Part shown: positions 1-5,956 of the stretch, piece after piece
Layout: each line of letters starts with the position of its first letter
How positions within the stretch are numbered: position 1 is the stretch's first letter
Assembly: GCA_029558215.1 (NCBI GenBank)
Contig: JAKQFZ010000532.1
Coordinates: 1-8,724 of the forward strand
Direction of reading: 5' to 3'
DNA length: 8,724 bases
Source: Candidatus Omnitrophota bacterium
GTDB taxonomy: Bacteria; Hinthialibacterota; Hinthialibacteria; JAKQFZ01
Notes under the pieces: model-generated
What the model was told of the DNA's origin: nothing
The model's database searches: none
The model's input: only the letters and a program-made list of their open reading frames with translations
Program-made: the position numbers and the translations under genes

Positions 1-534
1 GAGTTGGCAAGACAAGAGGGAGCCAGGCTGGGGGTACTCGTTGATCACCTTCCTCAGAAGATTATGCCGTGGGTCTACGAACCCCTGCCCCAAGAGGGAG
101 GTCCCTTCGGTTGTCACGAACTCTGGAATGTCATGTGTATCGAGCGTACCGGGGAAACCGAACTATGCTGCTATCTGTGGAGACAACCCTGTACCAGCGC
201 ATTCACTCACTCGTTTCGAGACGTCGTCAACTCCCCTGAGCGGCTCCGACTGCGAGAGAATCTTCTTCAGGGGAACGTCCGCAACGAATGCCGAGGGTGC
301 GCCAATCTCGTCCTCAACTCACGAGAGCGGGTCGAGGGGATTCTCAACACGGTACAGGACAGAATCGCCAATATGACTCTCGAAGAATGTGATCGAACTA
401 TGCTTTCGGAAACTCTGGCGCGCTATCGCGCGATGGCGCAAGACTTCTTCGGATCCGCGAGCCAGCAACAAAGCGCTCGCAAGTCTCTGCTTCAAAGAAT
501 CCGAAGCCGCCTGGGAAGAATCCTCGGACACTGA
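1..534 (+). CDS. Radical SAM protein with SPASM domain, C-terminal fragment
   Basis: The frame is open to the left edge, so this is the last 177 residues of a longer protein; the TTG at base 4 is probably internal, with no ribosome binding site visible in the window. Counting from the first in-window codon, it shows C38, then G51 followed four residues later by C56-C57, then C97-x2-C100. This fits the CX9-15GX4C...CX2C core of SPASM domains, which bind an auxiliary Fe-S cluster at the end of radical SAM enzymes. The linker N77-PERLRLRENLLQGN is the usual SPASM helix. The radical SAM CX3CX2C barrel should lie upstream, outside the window. No further cysteines follow C100, so there are fewer ligands than in the full seven-cysteine form. 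The tail (about 155-177) is a basic amphipathic stretch rich in Arg, Lys and Leu. The substrate is unknown; many such proteins sit in surface-glycan or peptide-modification loci. The gene converges on the next one, 36 bases apart. Confidence 0.8.
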   Translation, partial: ELARQEGARLGVLVDHLPQKIMPWVYEPLPQEGGPFGCHELWNVMCIERTGETELCCYLWRQPCTSAFTHSFRDVVNSPERLRLRENLLQGNVRNECRGCANLVLNSRERVEGILNTVQDRIANMTLEECDRTMLSETLARYRAMAQDFFGSASQQQSARKSLLQRIRSRLGRILGH

Positions 535-570
535 GCAGCCCGAAACAGATGGACTGCGGAAACACCGAAC

Positions 571-2094
571 CTACTTGCCGAACCTCTTCGCAAGGCTTTC
601 GCGTCTTCTCTTCAGTGCTCTCAGAAAGCCTGGGGCTGTCGTGACTGGTTCCTCGGCAAGTTCGAGCATCTCGTTGAGCACCTGAGCGCCATCGCTCCTG
701 GGATACGCATCGGCAAGTTGACGGGCAGCCTTCATAGCACTGACAAGTTGAGGATGGACGGCGATGGCTTTGTCTGCCAATTCAATTACCTTGACCGGTT
801 CTTTCACATCGCCAATGACCTTCTCCCATTCCACAAAGGCTCGGTACTCCGTCGCAAGGTTGATAAGGTCACGCATGATCGTCGAGAACTGACCCGTCAG
901 AGAAGGATCGGCGTTCTTGGGGAAACAGCCTTTTGCGACGTTGTATCTTTGTTGTGCAAAATTGTCATTGCGATATTCATTTCGCACAGACTTCTTGCGG
1001 AAATCAGGAACATCAAAGGCTCTTCCCTCTTCAACCGAAGACCGGTAGGCCAGAATTCCAGGAATCGTGCAGTCCGCAGCAGCATAGACGTCAAAAGGAG
1101 CAGGCTCCCCTGTCTGAATCTGGCGGGCGAAGTAGTAGAGCACCCAGAAATCACCACCCCCATGACCCGCAAGGTCTGCCAGTTCGCCCTGTTCAGGCCA
1201 TTTCACCTCTACTGGCAATTTTGGTGAATGCCCGCTCGCACCCAGTCGGAAGCGCATTTCCCCATCCACAAACTCGGCGGAACCGAGAGTCCCCCAGAAG
1301 CGCTGAATGTGTGTGTCGTTGGTCGTCGCTCCCATCAAGTTACGCATGACAACGCCATTCTCAAAAGAAATAAGCGACGGGGCGATGCCGGACATCCCCC
1401 TCTCCGATTTCATCAAATAACCTGGTAGTCGAACCCGACCAGGGAGAGAGACAACCTTTGTGGGACGGGCGTTCCCGATGATCATCACCGGCCCCATCGA
1501 ATGCGTGTTGTAGTAATGGAAGTGAATCCAACTTCGCCAGTTGTGAACTGTGTTGCCCGGAACAATGGGCACCCCGTCAATGTAAGTGTAAGCGAGAGTG
1601 CGGCACTCATGGACGTATTCACACTCGGCGTACATCAGATCGCCAAACAGCCCTTCCTTCCATCTGCTGCTCAGATACATCATGGGCTTGCCAAAGGGAT
1701 AGTTCTCCGCGAGGTTGTAGACAAGGCCGGTGCGCTCCACGGCTTCTACCAGTTCGACACCTTCCGCCATCGTATGAAACGCGGTCACTTCGGACAAGAC
1801 GTGCTTGCCAGCATCCAGACAGCGGATCGAATCGCCCGCATGGGCGGGACAGAACGTTGCGACAAGCACGGCGTCCATATCCTGCTTGAGAAACTGCTCA
1901 GAATCTGTAGTCGCATACGCGTTGGGGCAGTGCTCCAGGAATCGCTTCCGCATGTGCTCATTGTAGTCACATCCTGCGACAACCTGGATGTTCAGAGCCT
2001 GGCAAGATCTGAAGAAACTCATCCCGCGCCCCAAACCCCAGATACCCAATCGGATCGGCTTACTCTTGTCGCAGCGCTTCTTGCGTGCAGGCAC
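571..2094 (-). CDS. Gfo/Idh/MocA family NAD(P)-dependent oxidoreductase, GH109-like, with C-terminal extension
   Basis: This 507-residue protein starts at a GTG, chosen because GGAGGTG (2100-2106) lies 5 bases upstream. The N-terminal Rossmann fold begins at residue 15 with GIWGLGRG (17-24). The usual EKP motif is replaced by SEVTA (101-105), close to the EVP seen in NAD-dependent GH109 glycosidases. Other GH109-like elements are CEYVHE (158-163), HYYNTHSMGP (193-202) and HGGGDFW (311-317). The Gfo/Idh/MocA core ends near IPDF-like VPDF (362-365). A helical extension of about 140 residues follows, ending in a basic tail (LRALKRRRESLAKRFGK). Family enzymes oxidise or reduce sugars and cyclitols, or cleave glycosides through a transient NAD-dependent oxidation at C3. 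Which applies here cannot be told from sequence alone. It is the last gene of the minus-strand unit, 28 bases after ahcY, and so probably cotranscribed. No intrinsic terminator is visible after its TAG. Confidence 0.85.
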   Translation of the reverse strand: MPARKKRCDKSKPIRLGIWGLGRGMSFFRSCQALNIQVVAGCDYNEHMRKRFLEHCPNAYATTDSEQFLKQDMDAVLVATFCPAHAGDSIRCLDAGKHVLSEVTAFHTMAEGVELVEAVERTGLVYNLAENYPFGKPMMYLSSRWKEGLFGDLMYAECEYVHECRTLAYTYIDGVPIVPGNTVHNWRSWIHFHYYNTHSMGPVMIIGNARPTKVVSLPGRVRLPGYLMKSERGMSGIAPSLISFENGVVMRNLMGATTNDTHIQRFWGTLGSAEFVDGEMRFRLGASGHSPKLPVEVKWPEQGELADLAGHGGGDFWVLYYFARQIQTGEPAPFDVYAAADCTIPGILAYRSSVEEGRAFDVPDFRKKSVRNEYRNDNFAQQRYNVAKGCFPKNADPSLTGQFSTIMRDLINLATEYRAFVEWEKVIGDVKEPVKVIELADKAIAVHPQLVSAMKAARQLADAYPRSDGAQVLNEMLELAEEPVTTAPGFLRALKRRRESLAKRFGK

Positions 2095-2099
2095 GATGG

Positions 2100-2106
2100 C
2101 ACCTCC
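2100..2106 (-). promoter_or_regulatory. Shine-Dalgarno site deciding the GTG start of the oxidoreductase gene
   Basis: On the minus strand GGAGGTG lies 5 bases before the GTG at 2094, inside the 28-base gap after the ahcY stop. It supports a non-ATG start and the production of both proteins from one transcript. Confidence 0.7.
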
Positions 2107-2122
2107 ACCAATCTGTGATGGC

Positions 2123-3379
2123 CTAGGTCCCCTCTTCCCAGGAACTCAGATACTTGATCTGCTCTGGCGTCAACTCATCAATCAAGATTCCCATGGAAGC
2201 CAATTTCAGACGCGCCACTTCCTGGTCAATCTCCTTCGGAACAGGGTAGACACGCCATTCCAGTTTCGCCTGGTTCTTGATCACAAATTCAGAACACAAC
2301 GCCTGGTTCGCAAAAGACATATCCATAACGCAAGCGGGATGTCCCTCTGCAGCAGCAAGGTTCACCAGACGCCCTTCACCAAGAATACAGATTCTGCGAC
2401 CGTCAGAAAGCGTGTATTCCTGCACGTTGGTTCTGACTTCCTTCGGTGCACTGGACATGGCCTCCAAGGCGGGGATGTCTATCTCGACGTTGAAGTGACC
2501 GGAATTGCAGACAATGGCACCATCTTTCATCGCCTCAAAATGTTCCTTGCGGAGCACATGAATGTCACCGGTAAGCGTCACAAAGATATCTCCAAGCGGA
2601 ACCGCTTCAGCCATCGGCATCACCCGATAGCCATCCATGAGCGCCTCAAGACCTTTGATAGCATCCACTTCGGTAACGATAATCTGTGCCCCCAAGCCTC
2701 TTGCTCTCATGGCGAAACCGCGGCCGCACCAGCCATAACCGGCCACAACAACAATGGCTCCTGAGAAGAGTTTGTTCGTCGCTCGAATGATGCCGTCCAC
2801 TGTGCTCTGCCCCGTTCCGTAACGGTTGTCAAACATGTGCTTGGTCATGGCATCATTGACGGAAATGACTGGAAACTTGAGAACGCCATCGCGTTCCATA
2901 CTGCGCAGACGAACCACTCCCGTCGTGGTCTCTTCCATGCTTCCACAGACGGAAGAAAGAAGTTCCGTTCGCTCCGAGTGCAGCGTCGAAACCAGGTCGG
3001 CGCCATCATCGAGGGTGATATTCGGTTTCTGATCAAGCACGGCATTGATGTGATCGTAGTAGGTGTTCTTGTCTTCTCCACGGACGGCAAAGACAGGGAT
3101 CTCGAACTTGTCCACAAGTGCGGCGGCAACATCATCCTGGGTGGAAAGAGGATTGGATGCGCACAAAGTGACTTGGGCGCCACCGGCCTTCAGGGTGCGC
3201 ATGAGATTCGCCGTCTCTGTCGTCACATGCAGACAGGCAGCAATAACAACATCCTTGAGGGGCTTCTCCTTCTCAAAGCGCTCTCGAATGATCCGCAAGA
3301 CGGGCATGTCCTTTTCCGCCCAGTAGATTCTTCCTGCTCCCTTCTCGGAAAGCTTGATGTCCTTGATATCGTGTTGCAT
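2123..3379 (-). CDS. ahcY: S-adenosylhomocysteine hydrolase (adenosylhomocysteinase), short form
   Basis: AhcY splits S-adenosylhomocysteine into adenosine and homocysteine using tightly bound NAD, which relieves product inhibition of methyltransferases. I chose the ATG at 3379 (418 residues). The sequence from DIKDIKLSEKG onwards matches the family N-terminus, and GAGAGG-type pairing (GAGAGG, 3391-3396) lies 11 bases upstream, a rather long spacing. An in-frame GTG at 3478 would add 33 residues that do not look like the family. Visible motifs are CLHVTTETA (49-57, substrate His51), DDGADL (124-129), MEETTTG (148-154), NDAMTKHMFDNRYGTGQS (175-192, with catalytic Lys180 and Asp184), the NAD loop GYGWCGRG (214-221), SGHFNVEID (293-301) and LVNLAAAEGHP (338-348). 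The protein ends in YLSSWEEGT instead of the KPxxYRY tail of the long eukaryal/proteobacterial form. It also lacks that form's internal insertion, as in archaeal and Thermotoga-like enzymes. It lies 160 bases downstream of metK. Confidence 0.97.
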   Translation of the reverse strand: MQHDIKDIKLSEKGAGRIYWAEKDMPVLRIIRERFEKEKPLKDVVIAACLHVTTETANLMRTLKAGGAQVTLCASNPLSTQDDVAAALVDKFEIPVFAVRGEDKNTYYDHINAVLDQKPNITLDDGADLVSTLHSERTELLSSVCGSMEETTTGVVRLRSMERDGVLKFPVISVNDAMTKHMFDNRYGTGQSTVDGIIRATNKLFSGAIVVVAGYGWCGRGFAMRARGLGAQIIVTEVDAIKGLEALMDGYRVMPMAEAVPLGDIFVTLTGDIHVLRKEHFEAMKDGAIVCNSGHFNVEIDIPALEAMSSAPKEVRTNVQEYTLSDGRRICILGEGRLVNLAAAEGHPACVMDMSFANQALCSEFVIKNQAKLEWRVYPVPKEIDQEVARLKLASMGILIDELTPEQIKYLSSWEEGT

Positions 3380-3539
3380 CAGAATTCTTACCTCTCTGTT
3401 GATATACCCAACGCTATTTCGTTGACCGGGGTGAGACTCCACACCGACCCATCTATTCTTCGCAGAAACATCGGACACACCCGAAACCTGCCAAGGCTTC
3501 AGACCATCGCGGCTCGAAGCCTAAGACTTGAAGCTTCGT
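3380..3539 (-). promoter_or_regulatory. metK-ahcY intergenic region with competing hairpins; possible structured leader of ahcY
   Basis: This 160-base gap is much longer than the other gaps in the unit (44 and 28 bases). Eighteen bases after the metK stop, the minus-strand RNA can form a 29-base hairpin (3494-3522). It has 11 of 12 pairs formed, including two G-U, one A-C mismatch, and a 5-base loop GCGAU. Its left arm (GCUUCG, 3515-3520) can instead pair with an upstream CGAAGC (3533-3538), and a short GGCU-UCG-AGCC hairpin (3511-3521) is a third option. The folds exclude one another, as in attenuators and riboswitches. No U-run follows the 29-base hairpin, so it is not a standard intrinsic terminator. 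I see no match to the SAH riboswitch core that I can recall. An in-frame but non-family-like reading frame (from GTG 3478) crosses part of the region. Its function is inferred, not shown. Confidence 0.4.
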
Positions 3540-4685
3540 TCAGCCCTTCAGTATCTCGGCGTAGTCCGTGTGCTCCCAAGTGAAGTCTTTGTCTTCCCTT
3601 CCAAAGTGACCGTAAGAAGCCGTCTTCTCGTAAATCGGCCTGCGCAGTCTCAGTCGAGCGATGATTCCAGCCGGTGTCAGATCAAAGTGCTCTCTGACCT
3701 GCTTGACAAGGGTGTCATCCGAAACGGTTCCTGTGCCCAATGTGTCAATCATGACAGACACCGGCTCAGCAACACCGATGGCGTAGGCCAGTTGGACTTC
3801 GCAACGCTTCGCAAGTCCTGCGGCGACAATGTTCTTTGCCACGTGGCGTGCGGCGTAGGAAGCACTTCGATCCACCTTTGTGGGATCTTTGCCTGAGAAG
3901 CATCCGCCACCGTGACTTCCTTTTCCTCCGTAGGTATCCACAATGATCTTGCGACCGGTAACACCGGTGTCTCCCTTGGGACCACCGATGACAAAACGCC
4001 CCGTCGGGTTGATATAAATTTTCGTTTTGGCGTCGATCATCTCCTTGGGCAGAGTGGCATCAATGATGGCTTCCCGAACATCGGAGTGCAGTCTCTTGGT
4101 CTTGACACTGTCACAGTGCTGCGTTGACACGACGACGGCTTCGATACGCACAGGCTGATCGTCCTGATACTCGACCGTAACCTGGGACTTTCCGTCTGGT
4201 CGGAGATAGTCCAGAATGCCTTTTTTGCGTACCTTCGCCAGTCTCATCGTGAGTCTGTGCGCCAAGGTGATGGGCAACGGCATGAGTTCTTCAGTTTCAT
4301 CACACGCATAGCCAAACATCATGCCTTGGTCTCCCGCGCCCTGCTGGTGCTCCTCGCTCTCGTCCACACCCATGGCAATATCGGGTGACTGTGCATGAAT
4401 TGAAGTCAGAACGGCGCAGGTCTCGTAGTCAAACCCAAAAGAGGCATCAGTATATCCAATGCGTTTGACCGTATTTCGAGCGATTTCCGGAATATCCACA
4501 TAGGTACTCGTCGTGATCTCGCCCGCAATCATCACCAAACCCGTTGTCACCAGAGTTTCACAGGCGACTCGGGCATCGTGATCGTCCTTGATGATGGAAT
4601 CCAGGATCGCGTCGGATATCTGATCGCAGACCTTGTCCGGATGGCCTTCAGTGACCGACTCAGAAGTGAACAGATGATGTGCCAT
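3540..4685 (-). CDS. metK: S-adenosylmethionine synthetase
   Basis: MetK joins ATP and methionine to give S-adenosylmethionine, releasing phosphate and pyrophosphate, as a cytosolic tetramer that needs Mg and K ions. The protein has 381 residues, close to the usual 380-400. I chose the ATG at 4685 (MAHHLFTSES) because GAGGAG (4691-4696) lies 5 bases upstream. Extending to a GTG at 4733 would overlap the previous gene and add 16 unrelated residues. Motifs are VTEGHPDKVCDQISD (11-25, with His15 and Asp17), Cys90 in the DYETCAVL segment, the ATP-binding hexapeptide GAGDQG (116-121), INPTGRFVIGGP (225-236), the glycine loop GGGCFSGKDPTKVDRS (259-274), and AYAIGVAEP (300-308). The glycine loop carries Cys262 where most MetK proteins have Ala. 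The sequence is complete and intact. The gene follows the nucleotidyltransferase by 44 bases and precedes ahcY, so synthesis and clearance of the methyl cycle are encoded together. Confidence 0.98.
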   Translation of the reverse strand: MAHHLFTSESVTEGHPDKVCDQISDAILDSIIKDDHDARVACETLVTTGLVMIAGEITTSTYVDIPEIARNTVKRIGYTDASFGFDYETCAVLTSIHAQSPDIAMGVDESEEHQQGAGDQGMMFGYACDETEELMPLPITLAHRLTMRLAKVRKKGILDYLRPDGKSQVTVEYQDDQPVRIEAVVVSTQHCDSVKTKRLHSDVREAIIDATLPKEMIDAKTKIYINPTGRFVIGGPKGDTGVTGRKIIVDTYGGKGSHGGGCFSGKDPTKVDRSASYAARHVAKNIVAAGLAKRCEVQLAYAIGVAEPVSVMIDTLGTGTVSDDTLVKQVREHFDLTPAGIIARLRLRRPIYEKTASYGHFGREDKDFTWEHTDYAEILKG

Positions 4686-4729
4686 TGACTCTCCTCTTTC
4701 TTGACAAAACTTTTTCGAGCGCCTGACAG

Positions 4730-5749
4730 TCACTCGAAACTGATCTCGGAGGAATCCCCGACGTTCAAACGCATGGGACGTCCGATGACGACCGCATTGT
4801 TGCCTACCAGGGATTCTTTCAAAAGCATGTTTCTGACTACAGCGCTTTCATTGATAATCGAATTCCGAATCACGGAATCATTGACAACAGAATTGTCTGC
4901 AATGGTGACATAGGGACCGATGATCGAGTTCTGAACCCCCGCACTCCGCGCTACATAGACAGGCGGAATCACGATGCAACCGGGCAGCGAGACTTCATTG
5001 GAACTGCTCTCCAACAGCGCCCTGTTGGTCTCCAAGACCGTTTCGGCTTTGCCACAGTCGAACCAACCTTCGATGGGAAAAGCCTTCATGACCTCACCCC
5101 GCTCGATCATCATCTGCATCGCGTCAGTCAACTGGTATTCCCCCTTGGTTCGAATGTCGTGAGAGATTATATGATCAAGACACTCAAACAGAAGAGGCGC
5201 ATTGCACAATGCGTATATGCCCACCATCGCCAGATTCGAAGGGGGATTCTCTGCCTTCTCAACCATCCGACTGATAATGCCATCTCGAAGGGCGACTGTG
5301 CCAAATCGCCTTGGATCGACTACTTCCTTGACCCCGATATAAGACATGTCCCCACACAGAACTTCTGTAAAATCAGCCTCAAAAATCGTGTCCCCCAGAA
5401 TAATCAAGAACGGCTGAGACCCCACCTTATCTCGAACCAGAGACACGGCATGACCCAAACCCAGCCTCTTTTCCTGCTCAACAACGTGGGTCTTGAAGGG
5501 GTATTTGTCCCGAACGTATTCCACGATGAGCCTTCCAAGATGGCCGACAATGAGTACGACTTCCTCAATGCCCAAGGATTCCAGTTTGTCCAGGATATGC
5601 CCCAGAATGGGTTTGCCAGCCACATTGATAAGAACTTTGGGCGTCGTGTGAGTGAGAGGGCGCAGACGCGTGCCTTCCCCAGCGACGGGAATCACTGCCA
5701 TTCGAATACGACTCGGCTCTGAAGTCTGCTTCGTACCTTCTCCTGTCAT
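4730..5749 (-). CDS. Sugar-1-phosphate nucleotidyltransferase with left-handed beta-helix C-terminus
   Basis: This 339-residue protein is of the NTP_transferase family, joining a sugar 1-phosphate and an NTP to give an NDP-sugar and pyrophosphate. The nucleotide-binding signature GEGTRLRPLTHTTPKVL (24-40) is complete. It is followed by GKPILGHIL (45-53), LGLGHAV (96-102), the metal-binding LGD (118-120), EKAENP (164-169), GEYQLTDA (203-210) and EGWFDCGKAE (227-236). Residues about 256-325 are isoleucine/valine-rich imperfect hexapeptide repeats (for example NSIIGPYVTIADNSVV), giving a short left-handed beta-helix as in long RmlA-like and archaeal-type enzymes. I see no obvious acetyltransferase catalytic histidine. 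The best guess is glucose-1-phosphate thymidylyl- or uridylyltransferase-like activity; the base and sugar specificity are unresolved. The ATG at 5749 has GGAAGGG (5757-5763) 7 bases upstream. Met17 at 5701 would start just before the core but has no clear binding site. It is the first gene of the minus-strand unit. Confidence 0.9.
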   Translation of the reverse strand: MTGEGTKQTSEPSRIRMAVIPVAGEGTRLRPLTHTTPKVLINVAGKPILGHILDKLESLGIEEVVLIVGHLGRLIVEYVRDKYPFKTHVVEQEKRLGLGHAVSLVRDKVGSQPFLIILGDTIFEADFTEVLCGDMSYIGVKEVVDPRRFGTVALRDGIISRMVEKAENPPSNLAMVGIYALCNAPLLFECLDHIISHDIRTKGEYQLTDAMQMMIERGEVMKAFPIEGWFDCGKAETVLETNRALLESSSNEVSLPGCIVIPPVYVARSAGVQNSIIGPYVTIADNSVVNDSVIRNSIINESAVVRNMLLKESLVGNNAVVIGRPMRLNVGDSSEISFE

Positions 5750-5956
5750 ATCCTTACCCTTCCAGTCGGTCAGAGACCGTTCCTCGCATCAAGCAAAAAG
5801 ACAGATCGTGCTTAGCATAGCGCCTCGGATATTGTCAAGAATGGCCTCAAGTTTTTCGTGGAGTACACGCCTTGTTGCTTGAGCCGGTGTATGCTATCGT
5901 CAGCGACAATTCTGAAACACTGCGATTGAGAGGAAACAGAACGAGGAGACCTTAGG
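5750..5956. promoter_or_regulatory. Divergent promoter region between the nucleotidyltransferase/metK unit and the glycan polymerase/flippase unit
   Basis: This is 207 bases with no gene. On the minus strand a perfect TTGACA (5833-5838) is followed by TATGCT (5814-5819), but with only 13 bases between. With the normal 17-base spacing the -10 would be the poor CTAAGC (5810-5815). On the plus strand TATGCT (5890-5895) is preceded by TTGTTG (5872-5877) at 12 bases; TATCGT (5895-5900) at 17 bases is an alternative. The 7-base word TATGCTA thus occurs once in each direction (5813-5819 and 5890-5896). Between the copies lie an inverted repeat CTCAAG/CTTGAG (5846-5851 and 5878-5883) and an inner dyad CGTG/CACG (5857-5860 and 5866-5869). 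That the region contains promoters is a safe inference from gene orientation. The exact elements are uncertain. Confidence 0.5.

Noticed and set aside
535..570. Bidirectional terminator between the convergent genes
   Set aside because: Only a 4-pair GCAG/CTGC dyad with a 15-base loop and no T-run is present in this 36-base gap.
1988..2764. Plus-strand frame of 258 codons antisense to the oxidoreductase start and ahcY end
   Set aside because: It spans two real genes on the other strand and has a composition unlike a protein family. It is a shadow frame.
3380..3478. N-terminal extension of AhcY from an in-frame GTG at 3478
   Set aside because: The added 33 residues do not resemble AhcY, and the family start fits the ATG at 3379. 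It overlaps the candidate structured region.
3494..3522. Intrinsic terminator after metK
   Set aside because: The hairpin is not followed by a U-run, and ahcY lies downstream on the same strand.
3380..3539. Known SAH riboswitch upstream of ahcY
   Set aside because: I do not see the GAGG-GCGCUGC-type conserved core that I associate with that class. A covariance-model scan would settle it.
2837..3583. Long plus-strand reading frame of 248 codons antisense to ahcY
   Set aside because: It lies opposite a highly conserved enzyme gene, has no recognisable domain, and has no clear ribosome binding site. Codon bias of ahcY explains it.
4686..4733. MetK start at 4733, overlapping the nucleotidyltransferase stop
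   Set aside because: The extra 16 residues are not family-like, and a strong Shine-Dalgarno site lies inside them, just before the ATG at 4685.
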